Counted from the stretch's first letter, positions 1-10,941 are shown. The stretch is 64,000 nt of DNA from Crotophaga sulcirostris (GCA_013397455.1 VYZB01000056.1:2823782-2887781), one strand, 5' to 3'. Notes: a model not told the origin generated them from the sequence alone. Numbers and translations: made by a program.

Positions 1-85
1 TCCCCTCCCCGACCCTGTCCTTGTCCCCACCCCCGTCTCCATCCCCATCCCCGTCCTTGTCCTCATCTCCATCCCCATTCCCTCT
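1..85. repeat. C-rich minisatellite-like tract (CCCCATCC / CCCCGTCC units)
   Basis: The first 85 bases are a degenerate run of CCCCATCC, CCCCGTCC and CTTGTCC units. At 25-52 there are four C-runs of at least four bases separated by 1, 8 and 2 bases, so the minus strand could fold as a G-quadruplex. The tract ends about 35 bases before the first promoter-like box. It is cut by the window edge, so its full length is unknown. Confidence 0.75.
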
Positions 86-118
86 GCCTGGGCTGCCCCA
101 GCGCCACACCTGAGCCCG

Positions 119-222
119 AGGGCGTGGCTCCCGGGCTGCCATTGGCTGCCTGCTGGCCAATCCTGGCTGGCCCCGCCCCCGTGGCAATATAAGGCCCATG
201 CAGCGCTCACACGGTTCACACC
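119..222 (+). promoter_or_regulatory. TATA-containing RNA polymerase II promoter, predicted start site near 218
   Basis: Several core elements lie in the expected order and spacing. A KLF/Sp1-type box GGGCGTGG sits at 120-127. An inverted CCAAT box (ATTGG) is at 141-145 and a direct CCAAT at 157-161. A perfect GC-box CCCCGCCCCC is at 171-180 and TATAA at 188-192. The sequence TCACACC at 216-222 matches the initiator consensus YYANWYY, with its A at 218, exactly 30 bases after the first T of the TATA box; this is the canonical TATA-to-start distance. The direction is therefore plus. No gene is recognisable downstream, so the promoter may serve a non-coding RNA or a gene whose coding exons lie farther away. 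The combination is seen directly; activity is inferred. Confidence 0.6.
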
Positions 223-303
223 TTGGTGCTGTTTGGACCCGCAGTACTTGTCCTGGTCCCCCTGCTGCTGCTCCTCCATCCTGGCCAGGGGAGGTATCTC
301 TGG
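218..303 (+). other. Candidate first exon (86 nt) of an unidentified transcript
   Basis: This segment runs from the predicted initiator A to the splice donor at 304-309 (GG|GTAAGG). A second, weaker donor, GAG|GTATCT, lies at 294. The exon contains no ATG. The ATG at 198 lies upstream of the predicted start site and would not be transcribed. If real, this is a 5' untranslated exon or part of a non-coding RNA. It is supported only by the promoter geometry and the donor. Confidence 0.3.
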
Positions 304-332
304 GTAAGGCTGTGACACAGATGCCTGTGTGG

Positions 333-505
333 GAGTTCCTGGGTTGGCTGACAGGACAGCCTCCCGGGAGCCCCAGTGCCTGCAGACAGACCTGTCTTTG
401 GTGCTTTGCAGGTGAGGACCCAGCCAGCCCTCTGTATTCCAGGGGAAGATACCCCTCCTGGATGTTTGTTTTTTAAATCTGGTCATTTCTTCCTAATTTA
501 CAGAG
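333..505 (+). repeat. Dispersed duplicate, copy 1
   Basis: About 173 bases here are repeated at 1939-2115. About nine in ten positions agree by eye, with one small insertion in copy 2. The best conserved core is CAGTGCCTGCAGACAGACC and its continuation to a CTTTGCAG/GTGAGGAC junction. That junction reads as an acceptor immediately followed by a donor, the form of a recursive splice site. Copy 1 also ends in a polypyrimidine tract, TTACAG, two bases, then a donor GTAAGC; copy 2 has lost this donor. A short hairpin (CCAGGGG with CCCCTCCTGG) is present. It does not resemble CR1. It may be an old mobile-element fragment or a local segmental duplication. Confidence 0.85.
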
Positions 506-1285
506 GTAAGCCCCTGCTGTTGTTCTCCTGTTGGAGCTTGTGTCCCAATGCCAAGTTACACCTGGAGGGTCCAGCTCTGCCAGGTGGTGGGTCAGGGGCA
601 GTGCTGACCCCTCACTGCTCTTGGTTGCTGTATCCATGGCTGGGTCACCTCCAGGTTCTGAGCTGGAGGTGCTGGGGAACAGTGCAGGTGAGCAGACAGC
701 GCTTCCTCATGAGAGGATCTGACCTTTCCAGTCTGCACACGAGCTTTCTGGAGGAGGGGAATTAATTAAAGTGACTTGATAGGTTTCTTGCTTGGGTGTA
801 ATATGAACTGTATCCTCAGAGTAAGAGGATTTGTGATCTGCTGGTGGGCTGGGCTCAGAATCGCTGCTCATTTCCCCTTGTTGTTGAAGCTCTAAATGAG
901 CTTTCTGGCTGTAATGAGATCGATGTGCACAAGGGGTTGATAGAGCTAATCACAAAGAACGCCTTTTCCTACCAGAGCAAGACATGAAAATGAATGTTAG
1001 GTTTTAGGGCTGACCTCAGCTCCTGGCAGGCACTGGTGAGAGCTGGGTGCACCTGGGTCCTCAGCCCTGGTGCCACGTGGAGCCATGACTGGGAGGAAGG
1101 GTGATGCTGACCTTGGCCATGTGGCCCATCTGCCACCCCAGGGATGCAACTGTGTCCCCAAAGGGTCACAGGTGGATTGTGGTGGTGGTTTGCCCAGCTG
1201 AGGGAATGAGGAACCTTCCCCCCAGTTTCAAATTAAGCTTTAACACTTTTCTGAACAACTAATTATAACTTCTCTGGTATTCTTA
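506..1285. other. No gene seen; GC-moderate non-coding DNA
   Basis: Between the first duplicate and the first CR1 fragment I see only short chance frames on both strands. A short AT-richer stretch at 760-980 carries TTAATTAAA and similar words. No repeat family is recognised. Confidence 0.5.
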
Positions 1286-1527
1286 AGCTGAAAGAGAGGA
1301 GATTGGGATGAGACCTTAGGAAGAAATGTTTTCACTGTGAGGGTGGGGAGGCATGGGTTGCCCAGAGAAGTGGTGGATGTCCCATCCCTGGAGGTGTTCA
1401 AGGCCAGGTTGGATGGGGCTTTGAACCCCCTGATCCAGTGGGAGGTGACCCTGCCCATGGCAGGGGGTTGGAACTGGATGGGCTTTAAGGTCCCTTCCAA
1501 CCCAAACCATTCCATGATTCTGATTCC
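1286..1527 (+). mobile_element. CR1 LINE 3' fragment
   Basis: The segment follows the 3' portion of CR1 in sense orientation: AAGCTGAAAGAG, then a GGAGGTGTTCAAGGCC block encoding the remnant of the ORF2 C-terminus, then a GATCCAGTGGGAGGTG block, and the 3' end TCCCTTCCAACCCAAACCAT followed by TCCATGATTCTG. It belongs with the copies at 9123, 21441, 27838, 28746, 38075 and 46810, which share the 'GATCCAGTGGGAGG...CCCATGGCAGG' signature. It is 5' truncated and lies between the two copies of the 333-505 duplicate. Confidence 0.95.
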
Positions 1528-1938
1528 CAGGCTACCTGCCTGCCCTGTGTATTTAAAGCGATGTTTTCTGTGGTATTTTTATCAATAAGATAATGAAAAA
1601 AGCTGCTTCTGCTTCAGGTTGGCTTCATGCTTGTGGGAAGATCATTAATTCCAAGCTACAGCCACAATTAAAAAATATATTGCTCCTCAGACCTCCGCTT
1701 CATTGCCCAGATAAAAGGTGGCAGCATGCAGACTTCCTTCCAGGGCGACTTATGGCAGGGGAGTGCAGTGCCAAGGTGAGATGGACCTGCAGCTTGGCTG
1801 GGGGCTGTGGGAATGTGCCTGGTGCCTCGATGGAGCGGGTACAACTGCTGTGGTTTTTCTAATTGGTCCTTTTATTTGGAATTATTTCCTCAGCTGGCCT
1901 TGGCTTGGCTTTCCAGCATCCTTCTTGGCTCCATGTCA
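1528..1938. other. No gene seen; AT-richer spacer
   Basis: This spacer separates the CR1 fragment from the second copy of the duplicate. It contains a weak acceptor-donor pair: CTTCCTTCCAG ending at 1743 and AAG|GTGAGA near 1775. I would not call it an exon. Confidence 0.4.
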
Positions 1939-2115
1939 GAGTTCCCAGAAGTGGCTGACAGGACAGCCTCCTGTGAGAGCCAGTGCCTGCAGACAGACCT
2001 GTCTTTGGTGCTTTGCAGGTGAGGACTTAGCCAGCCCTCCTCTCTATTCCAGGGAAAGTTCTACCTCCTGGATGTTTATTTTTTAATTCTGGTCATTTCT
2101 TCCTAATTTGCAGAG
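1939..2115 (+). repeat. Dispersed duplicate, copy 2
   Basis: This is the second copy of the segment at 333-505, in the same orientation and starting 1.6 kb downstream of the first. Homology begins at GAGTTCC and ends at CAGAG. The strongest conservation is around the CTTTGCAG/GTGAGGAC junction and over the terminal tract TCTGGTCATTTCTTCCTAAT. Differences cluster in the first 40 bases and around the small hairpin (CCAGG...CCTCCTGG). Confidence 0.85.
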
Positions 2116-2350
2116 TAGGGACAAGATCAATAGAGTCACTTTGTAAATTGGTGATAGGAAACATAATTAACAGTGTTAGGGGTTTAGCTAATGGCGTTGG
2201 TTAGGAATCCTAAACAACCTAATTTGTGACGAGGGTTTTGGCTGGGGATTTGGCTGACTTGATCGGGTGAAGGTGGCAAGCGCGACACTTGTCACTTGTT
2301 CCTAACGGGGAATATGGATTAACCTGAACAAAGCAAACGTGTGTGAAGCG
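2116..2350. other. AT-rich, CNE-like block
   Basis: This block directly follows copy 2 of the duplicate. It has several TAAT or ATTA words, a GTTAGG/CCTAAAC near-palindrome at about 2203-2218, and retained CpGs (GATCGGG, GCGCGAC, AACGGGG). No coding potential and no repeat family are recognised. Its look is that of a conserved non-coding element, but conservation was not tested. Confidence 0.3.
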
Positions 2351-2404
2351 TGTGTGTGTGTGAGATGCTGCTGGTACGGGAGGCTCTGAGACGTGAGTCA
2401 CCTT

Positions 2405-2486
2405 CAGAGCTGTCGGGCAATGAGTTTAGAACCTGCATGGAAGATCAGAGCTGTCGGGCAATGAGCTTAAAACCTGCATGGAAGTA
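2405..2486 (+). repeat. Two-copy tandem duplication, period 41
   Basis: Units 2405-2445 and 2446-2486 are nearly identical. Both contain CAGAGCTGTCGGGCAATGAG and ACCTGCATGGAAG, and they differ at a few positions inside the unit. This is a recent local tandem duplication with no recognised function. A short alternating TG tract lies just upstream at 2348-2362. Confidence 0.95.
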
Positions 2487-5400
2487 CGCAGAACGTGGAT
2501 ATTTGTATTGGGCAAGTGGTGGATAGTTTCTTGAGCTGATGATGATCCTTGGCAGCAAGTAGGCATTTCCAGGAGGCCATTCCTGAGGTCTGGGGGTGCT
2601 GGTGGCCTGTAGGCTCCCAGGAGGGTGAATGAGGAAGGTCTAAGCTGATATGGGTGAAGAGCTGTGATGTGCTGGGAGGGTGGGTGCTTTCCCTCTCCTC
2701 AGGATGCAGGGGGAGCAGAGCTGCTGGCCCAGGCAGGATCAGGGATGGTGATGTGTGCACAGCTCGCTGCATTGCCCCAGCCCCACAGCTTGCTTCAAAA
2801 TCCTTTTGGTGTGCCCTCAGCTGCTGCCTTGCTGGTGGAAGGACCTTCAGCTGATGGCCTGGTTAAGAATGCTTATGCTGCCCACAGCTGTTGAGAACCA
2901 GCTCTCTGGAATTGTTGGACCTGGAAAATGTTGTCTGGTGTAATGATTGTATAGGAAGTCACTTAAACTGAATGTTAATATATATGAAGGCAGAGGAAGA
3001 GGAAACCCTGTGGGTGTTTGAGCTCCTACAGCATCTCCAGGCTGGGAGCTTTTGAGCTCCTCGTCCCTACTGATGGAGCTGGTGCTCCAGAAGGGTCTCC
3101 TCCATCCCATCAGCCCTCAGCACCCAGCTGGGGGCTCCTGGGTGGTGGTCTCAGACCAGGGCTGATGTCGAGGGGAGCTGGTGTGTGTCTGCTCCTGCGG
3201 TTGCACCGTGGAGTTCCGCCAGCGCTCTTGTGGTGTGCACCACGTTCTGGGTGAGAGGACAGGGAAGGCCAGAGCTGGCGGCTGCTCAGGGTGGGCTTTG
3301 TGGGCACGTAAGCCTGGGGGAGGCCTCTCCCTGCACATGGCCCTTGCCGATAGCTGGAAGAGCTGGAGCTGCCCGAGCCCTGCTTGGCCCCCACCAGCAC
3401 CAAGGGGCAGGGTGGGACGGGGCCAGCACGCTGCACCTCCGCGTCTGTCCCTCCCGCTCCAGCCGCCTGGGTCTGTGGTCACCTCCTGTCATGGCCACAG
3501 TTTTATTGGTGCTGCAGCCCAACGCTGGCTCCTCCGCAGAGGGCGGGCAGCGCGGCAGAGGGGCTGTGCTCAGCTCTCACCCATTCTTTGGAGGCACAGC
3601 AGGGGACAACCCTGGTTGCATCCATGCTGCTGCCTCCTGGGCCTGGATGTGACATTGGGCTGGCACTGCGAGGCCACCAGGATCGCGGAGCTCTTTCTCT
3701 GCAGCTCTTTCTCCTGGGGCACAAATTCCATCTCTTAAAATGCACTTAATAAACTAACAATGGCTTGAAAGGAGGCAGGGAAGAGTGGCATCCCAGGGAG
3801 GCAGTGAGGAGCTGGGGGAGGAGGAGAACCTGTGAGGAGCTCAGGCTTCACCTTCTCTGGGTGAGAGCCCCAGTGCCGCCATCCTCCCGTTACGTCTGCT
3901 CGTTAGGAATTGATGATGGTTAGCAGAGTGCTCGGTGCCACTAATCCTGTCATAGACTGGGAAGCAGAACCTGAGCCTCTGATTTATTTGTGTGCTGCAG
4001 AGCGAAGGGAGGGAACGTACTCGAGCGCTTCCTTGGGCTGAAACGGGATGGGGACTTTGGGGAATAAATAATATGATGACACCAGGGCTTATACGCTTGT
4101 TCAGCTGCATTGATTTCATTCAAAGGGTCTCGTGATTGTATCGATCTGGGTCTTTCTGCTACCAGCAGAGCCTGGGGAGTGTGAGGGCTGGGCCCAAACA
4201 CATAGGAGTGCGTGGCTGATATTTTACCAAAGCCTCTTGGTTCTTTGCAAGCAGCTGCTTGGCAGCTCTGGGGTGTTTGCTCAGGTGCCTGGGCAGGGAA
4301 AGAGTCTCCCCAAAGAGTTCTTTGGTTAATCCTTGCTAGCTGCCCGTTATGGATGGCAGAGCAAGAACCTCTGTGTCTGTAAAAGAGCCAACACACAGGC
4401 TAACTGAACAAAATCAGCAGTAAAAAAGACCCTCAACACTCCCACCCAATGCCAGACCAGTATTTCCCACACGCTCGGCCCATGCCAGAGCTCCTTGCCC
4501 GTGTAATAAGGGAAGAAGCAGTGTTCAGGGTCACTTGCCCTCCCTGGCTGTGCCAGGCGTTGTTCGCCCCCGACCCTCCTGCCTAACCTCCTCATTCTTC
4601 ACCGGGGGCTCCGCTCTTGTCTCTCAAGGGCTAAACTTGTTAAAATGAATCACATTTGGCATATCTCCCCGTGGTGCCTCTCCAGATAAAAGTGGTCCCA
4701 GCTCGCATGCTCTATTTTTGTTTTGTTTCTGTATGTGACAATTTTCTCTATACAAAACCCTCTTTTGTCAGTTTGTAGAGGAGATTATGGGGAGACAAGA
4801 GCCCGCCTTTTTTATATCCATCTTGCGCTTTCTCATGGCTGCACGAATGGCATTGTTCGTGGCCAAGGAACAATGACGTTTTTCTGTTCCCATATCTGAT
4901 GTGATTAAAGGAGCTGCAGAGCAGAAGTTACACTGAAGATTATAATGAACAGAGGAGGAGACCTTGCTACTGGACATGAGATGCAAGGGAAGATTTTGGC
5001 CCTGAACTTGCTTCCTGTAAAATAAATAGCCTTTTTTTTTTTTTCTAATCTGGAAAAACATCTGAAATTACACCCTCGATAAGGACTGTAAGTGGACAAA
5101 GTGCACCCCTGGTGCGCGCTCCTGGCCCCAGAGTGCCTTCGCGTCGGGCTCAGCGTGAGAGCAGCCACCCTTGCTCCCCAGGATGCTGCCTGGCTGCGGG
5201 TGGGAAGAGTGCTTTTAGATCAAAAAGCACAAGGAAAAGGCTTGCCAGCAAGCTGTTAGCCCTCTTAGGAAGACCAGACAGGGACTTGCATTTACAGATT
5301 TTTAGCTGAAAGGGACCTGAGACAACTGTAAAAGAGCAGGAGGTGAGAAAGCTTGTTCTTTGTGGCTGGGCTCAGGCCTGTTGTCCTTCCCTTGGAGTTC

Positions 5401-8040
5401 TTAACAGCAAGGAGGGTCCTGCTGGGGAGGTGTTGAAGAGGCTTGGGAGCTGCTGAGGGGTTTTAGCCCTGTTTCCTGCAGAAATAACCGTACCAAGCTT
5501 GCTGGCTGTTCTTCACCCACTAGGAGCTTTGTTGCCAGGTTGCAACCTGATCTACAGAGGAAGAGGGGCTGGAAGGGGATCAGGCTGGTGGCTGTTTCAG
5601 CCTTGGCAAGGTAGAGGGGATGCTGCGTCCTGGCGCCTGCCCTCGGCTGACCAGCTCATCCTGGTCAGACACAGGTATTGGGTTGGCAGGTGAGGGGCTG
5701 AGCTCCAACACAGTGCAGGGGGGATTCTAGTGGGCAGGGTGCAGGCAGGAGTGGTGTGCGTAGGGCAGTGCCCTGGCTCTGGTGAACAGGGGGAAGGTGA
5801 GGTGTTGCGCGCTCTTCAGCAGGAATGATCTCTGTCTGCTGATGGGCAGAAAGTCCTTGAAGAGTCTCTTCTCCATGGTCCTCTTACCTAGGAACCCTTG
5901 TCCCTTGTAAAGGGAAAGCTGCCTTTGCCTCCTCTGGGCAAGAAGGCTGGGTGGAAGCCAGCCTGAGTTCTGGAGGGGAAGGATTCATTTCCCACCTCCC
6001 TAGGATTTGGCCATAGTCCCTCTTGTGTGCTGGGGATGCTCAGCCTTCACATCCCTTCCCTCTCTTTTCCTGCAGCTTGCATTGTCATGTAGTTTGTTAT
6101 TGATATGTAAAATCATGGCCTCTTTGTAGCCTCCCAGGCACTTCTGCATGCCAAAAGGCTGAGAGTCCCAGGCTGTGGCTGGGTAGAGCCCTTTGAGCAG
6201 ATGCTTTCAGTGCAGATGGTGGGTGCAGGTGTTGTGTGCAGCAGTTGTCACAGCCAAGAACCACCCTCTGGGCTAACCCAGATGCTGAGCACCAGCATGA
6301 TGAGTCCACAGGGAACCAGGAGACACCGAGGAACCTGAGTGGATGGGATCTTCCCAGGTACTGGGCCGTCTGAAATCCAGATGTGGGCAAGCAATGGATC
6401 TTCCTGGTTATGGCAGTGGATGAGGCAGCTTGGTTTGATATCTCTGTGTGGCCAAGTCCTCACAAGGGCCTTGTGCAATCTGGGCTGGCAAAGCTTAGGC
6501 TAAATGTAAGCCTGGTGTGGGCTCTTGGGAGCAAAGCTCTGGGAGCCATGAGCATAGCTAGTGGAGGGGTGGGATCTTGCCAACACCTGAGGATGCTTTC
6601 CTTCCAAGTTGATTTGGATGCCCTGTCCTTCCTTACAAGGCATTGCTGATCTATGTCTCAGTGTATCTCCCTGATGTTCTCCTAGATCTTATTCTCCATG
6701 CACAGAGCTTTTTTATTGTTAACTCAAACAAATACACAGAATGTGCAAAATACCTGGCCACGAGCTGATCTCAGCATCTGTGCCCCACTGACCCTGGATT
6801 TTCACTCTGGGGGTGAAGCGGCAGCCTGGAGAAGGACCAGACTGTCTGCATAAGGAGCTCAGATCTGCTGATGTTGTGAACACCTGGAGCACAAGAGGAG
6901 GCTGCTCCCAGCCCAGGGGTGGGGAGAGTGGCTCTGTGAGAGCTAGTGGGTGCTTGTACTGAAGGTGGGTGAGTCCTGAGTTAGTGTGCAGAGCCGTGAC
7001 AGGTGTGTTTGTGTGGGGAGAGGTGTATGCAGGAGCACCTGGGTCTGCAGGCATCACATTTACAAAACAGTCTCATAGTTTTATTTCAGTGTTCAGAGCC
7101 GTGGAAGAAGGGCGTCTAAGGTCTTTCAGTGACCAGCATCCTTGCACAGCATTAGTCATCCTGGAGCTGGCGTCAGAAGGACATGCTTTGTATTGCAGTT
7201 GTGTTCTCCAGTGCACTTGCTGTTTGCTCTACGCGTTTGCTTTTCCTCTTGATAACTTCTCTGTGGGCTCTTGCACCGAAAGCAGTATTTACCAATGCAT
7301 ATTCCATCGACTGTGTGGTGCTGAGGTGCACAGCTGGAATACTAAGTGGTCTCTGTCACAAGGCATGCCTGGTTCTTGCAAGAAGCCTTGCTTGACAACA
7401 GCATGAGCACCACCTCTGCAGACCTTGCTGGTGAAGGACAGAACTGTTAAATCCTGTTCCCAAATGCTTTTGGGTTTTGCCATCTATCCTGTGGCTGGGT
7501 TGCTTGTCAAGTGCCTAAGGCACCCCTATGCTGTCTATTGTCTCCCCAGGAGATGAGGTTGGTGAGAACACATAAATAGGATGCCCAGCAGTGATCTGCT
7601 CAGTGTGCCACTGCAGTCCATGCCCATACTCTGCTTGTGCTCCCCTGGCATCGCCGTGAGACTCGGGAGCTGTTTGTAAAGTTTCCAGAACAGGGATGTG
7701 GGTGCTCAAGTTGGCTTGGTTCTCATTGGTTGGATTTGGTTCTTATTTTTCAGTGTAGCTGTCTGGAAGTTGCTCTCACTCAGTGTTTTTCTTTGGGTTC
7801 ATGGAGGCAACTTTAATGACTGTGTCTGTATAAACTGGAGAAGAAGGTTTATAAAGAATCAAGCTTCTGGTGACAGCTGCTGTTACCACGCTCAGTGTTG
7901 CATGGCCAGAACAGAAGGGATTTCTGTCCTGAGATCCATATGCTCTTACTAGGTAAAAAGAGATGGTAGGGCTGTGTCAGGCAAGCTGTGGCAGCGGAGG
8001 AGACGCGATGGTGATGGGGACACTGTCCAGATGTACTCAC
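2487..8040. other. Long non-coding stretch, no gene or repeat family recognised
   Basis: About 5.5 kb of mostly GC-moderate DNA. Open frames around 3110-3750 overlap on both strands in GC-rich sequence and look like chance. AT-richer intervals at 4020-4150 and 4620-4760 look CNE-like. A run of 13 T lies at 5032-5044. A GAG|GTGAGA donor near 5333 follows a TTTTTAG acceptor near 5306. No conserved protein motif is visible in any frame. Confidence 0.5.
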
Positions 8041-8105
8041 CTTTCCTCAAACACATAATTGATTATGTCGGCTGTGGGAGTGGGGATACATGTCCATGCT
8101 CTCCC
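8041..8105 (-). other. Candidate internal exon, minus strand (65 nt)
   Basis: On the minus strand a long pyrimidine tract (TTTTTTTCTTCCTTCCAG) ends just before 8105 and an excellent donor, GAGGAAAG|GTGAGTAC, begins at 8040. The 65-nt segment between them is open in one frame and would encode a peptide containing PTADIINYVFEE. I do not recognise the peptide. The splice signals are among the strongest in the window, but no neighbouring minus-strand exon of similar quality was found. An isolated match of this kind can be a chance pseudo-exon. Confidence 0.3.
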
Positions 8106-9122
8106 CTGGAAGGAAGAAAAAAATCCTGATTCTTTTTTCAGAGAAAAATAATCCTTGGCAAACCCTTTCCACAATACATGTGGTCCTATATTAGCATGGG
8201 AGGGGTTAATCCTGGCTTGAAGGACATAGGGCTGGTGTTGGCCAAGCAGCGCAGTACATAGCATGTTAAACTGGAAGCTGTACAAGAAGGGAGAAAAGCT
8301 TTTCCACTCACAAGGTGAGGCAGGAATCAATGAATCAAAGACATAGGTATTTCATAAAGCATGTGGCAGGAGGCGGCCCTTGGATTACTAGAAATAATGT
8401 GATATATTAGCCCTTGATTTGGCAGAGTCTGCCTTGTACTAAAGAGGAGGAGAGCGTAAATTGTGATGATTTGTGTAGGGTTTCTGACATGATCTTGGCA
8501 AAAAAAGACCATATATACAGATAAATGCACTTGGTCGAAATTGTGGGTGCGGATTTTTATATGCAGTTTTTTCTCTATGATTAGTGAGGTCTTAGATGGA
8601 CATTAGGAGATGCGTATAACCTCGGGGGGAAGGCCCTCAGGAGTAGTGGCTCAGGGCCATGCCTGCAGGTGGAAAAGGAGGTCCTCTTTGCTTTTTAACC
8701 TAGAAATACAAAGATTTGAGATCCTACACCTTTTCTGGGGAGACTGCAGGGCAGAGGGTGAGCACGACCCCTGGGCATTGCCAGGTTCCCATGTGGAGCA
8801 GCTCCTGTGCCTTGACATGGGGTTCACAAGCGTGGGTTGGAGAGCAGGGTCCTTCTGGGATGCTGGGAATGGCGAGGACAGCGCTGGAGAACCAGGCTGT
8901 GTAGTACATACCCTGGGAGAGGCCAGATGAAATGCCAAGCCTTTGGTTAGCGGGAGCTCCGAAGCTGCATTTTTCTCTGTGGCAACTGGCTCAGATCCTT
9001 TCCCCTGCAGCTCTACCCACTGTGCATTGTGAGTTAAGCTTGCCTGTGAATATGAGAAAATGTCCTCATTCTCCATTGTTCTGAGTTAGAGCTTCAGCTG
9101 CCTGTGAGTGGAGATAAATGAA
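8106..9122. other. Non-coding; nothing recognised
   Basis: AT-richer sequence at 8300-8600 gives way to GC-richer DNA at 8620-9050. Frames open on both strands at 8610-9076 overlap each other and show no protein motif. Confidence 0.45.
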
Positions 9123-9513
9123 AATCACAGAATCACTTGGGTTGGAAGGGACCTCAAAGCCCATCCAGTCCCACCCCCTGCCATGGGCAGGGACACCTCC
9201 CACTGGATCAGTGGGCTCAAAGCCCCATCCAGCCTGGCCTTGAACACCTCCAGGGATGGGACAGCCACCACTGCTCTGGGCAATCTGGGCCAGGGCCTCC
9301 CTACCCTCACAGCAAAATATTTCTCCCTAAGATCTCATCTCAATCTCCCCTCTTTCAGCTGCAAACCGTTCCTCCTTGTCCTGTTCCTGCACCCCCTGAT
9401 CAAGAGCCCCTCCCCAACTTTCGTGGAGCCCCTTTCAGTACTGGAAGACTGCTCTAAGGTCTCCCTGGAGCCTTCTCATCTCTAGACTGAACAACTTCAA
9501 CTCTCTCAACCTG
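9123..9513 (-). mobile_element. CR1 LINE 3' fragment, about 390 bp
   Basis: Reading the minus strand, this copy ends with the CR1 3' terminus, seen on the plus strand as AATCACAGAATCACTTGGG followed by TTGGAAGGGACCTC. It extends into ORF2 through the GGGACAGCCACCACTGCTCT block and the CCTCTTTCAGCTGCAAACC region to CTCTCAACCTG. It has the same 3' signature as the copy at 1286. It is one of the longer copies here but is broken by stops, so no protein is expected. Confidence 0.95.
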
Positions 9514-10941
9514 TCAATGAATGTTTATGCTCCCTTTTTTTTGTCGATGGACGCTTCTTCTACATTCATTGCTTAATACTTGCTCCATATATGGATGCAC
9601 ATCACTCTTTTTTGTCTGTACATTGGAAACCTGCCTACCCATAAGCTGGACTTGCTGTTAAAGTCATGACTCCAAAATCATCTTGTTTTATATTTAGGCT
9701 TTCAAGTCAAAGGTTTTTAGTTTGTGTCTAATGTTAAATCTCAGTTTGTGGCATTGCAGGGCTCCAGGCTGTTAGTCTTCTCCATGCAAGTCAAACTGTG
9801 CTGTGGGCTGTGAGGGTGTGAAGTTTTGAACTGTGTGTGTCTAGGCTGGCTGGAATTTAAGTAAATTGATCTGGTTTTGTAGGGTAGAGAAGTGGCTGAA
9901 TGACTCTTCTGTAATATCTGCCAGTGAAAGTAAGATCAGTGATGGGTTTGGATTGTCACACTGGGGTTTGTTGTCCCTGGTGTTGTGCAGGCAGGACTGT
10001 GCTGAGTGTACCTGAGCTACCTGCTGAGGCTTCCGAGTGGCAAATTCTGTGTACGTGGACACAAAACTCTTACCATGGCATGTGCCCTGGGGAACACCAT
10101 TTTCAAAAACAGAAGGACTTTTTCATGCCAGGGCAGGCCTCCAACAAAGTTCCTTAACTCTTTGTTAAGGACAGATTCTGCTTCTGCTCCTACGACAGCA
10201 GAGCTGTGCATGGCCAGGACCCATGGCTGTGGGAACTGCCACCACCTGGGAGGGTGGAACAGGGAGAGGACCAGATGAAGGTCCATGCACTGCTCAGATT
10301 GTGCTGGCACAGTGTGTGGGTGTGGGCAGACCACCCTCAACTGGGGCTGGTGCGCTCTGTGCAGGATGCTTTGAGCAGTTAATGTAACTTCCCTGACCAT
10401 AATTCTTTCTCCTCCATTATTTCATTGGCTCTAAGTGTTCCCGCTTCATATAACCCTGCAAAATCAACAGTTGAATTTAGTATGACTGAGTAATTCATAT
10501 GGCACAGGTACTGACAGTGGTAATTCAGCCTCTAAATTATGATCATAAATTTCCATGGCATGGCACTGCCGAGGGGGGTGATGATTTTATGGGGCAGAGT
10601 AGAGTCACTCAACTAATTAAACAGGGAAAGGACCATTTGGCTGCCTGGGGTGCAGCGCAGGGTACATGGGACTGGCTAGCAGCGTGGGCACGTGCCAGGG
10701 CATGCTGGGATAGTGCAGCACGAGCCTGCTCAGACCTTTGGGAGCAGTTGCTGTACTTGCTCTGGTCCTGTGGAGAGGTGCTGGTGGCTTTGAGGGCACT
10801 GCCTGTGTCCAGGCAAGAGTGAGTAACACAGTGGACAGTGGTGCTGGTGTCTGCTCAGCCTCAGCGGGGAGTGAGAGGTGGGCAGAGGGACTGAGGGTGC
10901 ATCATGTGCTGGTGGTGCCCAGCACTGCTGACCATTAGGTC
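9514..10941. other. Non-coding; AT-rich first half, GC-richer second half
   Basis: The stretch 9514-9760 is AT-rich and ORF-poor. Frames at 10000-10830 overlap on both strands and look like chance. No repeat family is recognised. Confidence 0.45.

Noticed and set aside
198..476. Open frame starting with ATG at 198 beside the promoter
   Set aside because: The ATG lies upstream of the predicted start site at 218, the frame crosses the donor at 304, and the translation has no protein features.
3110..3750. Cluster of six or more overlapping frames (up to 185 codons)
   Set aside because: All phases on both strands are open at once, which is the mark of GC-rich non-coding DNA.
5032..5044. T13 run as the tail of an inverted retro-pseudogene
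   Set aside because: No coding or SINE-like sequence and no target-site duplication is recognisable on either side.
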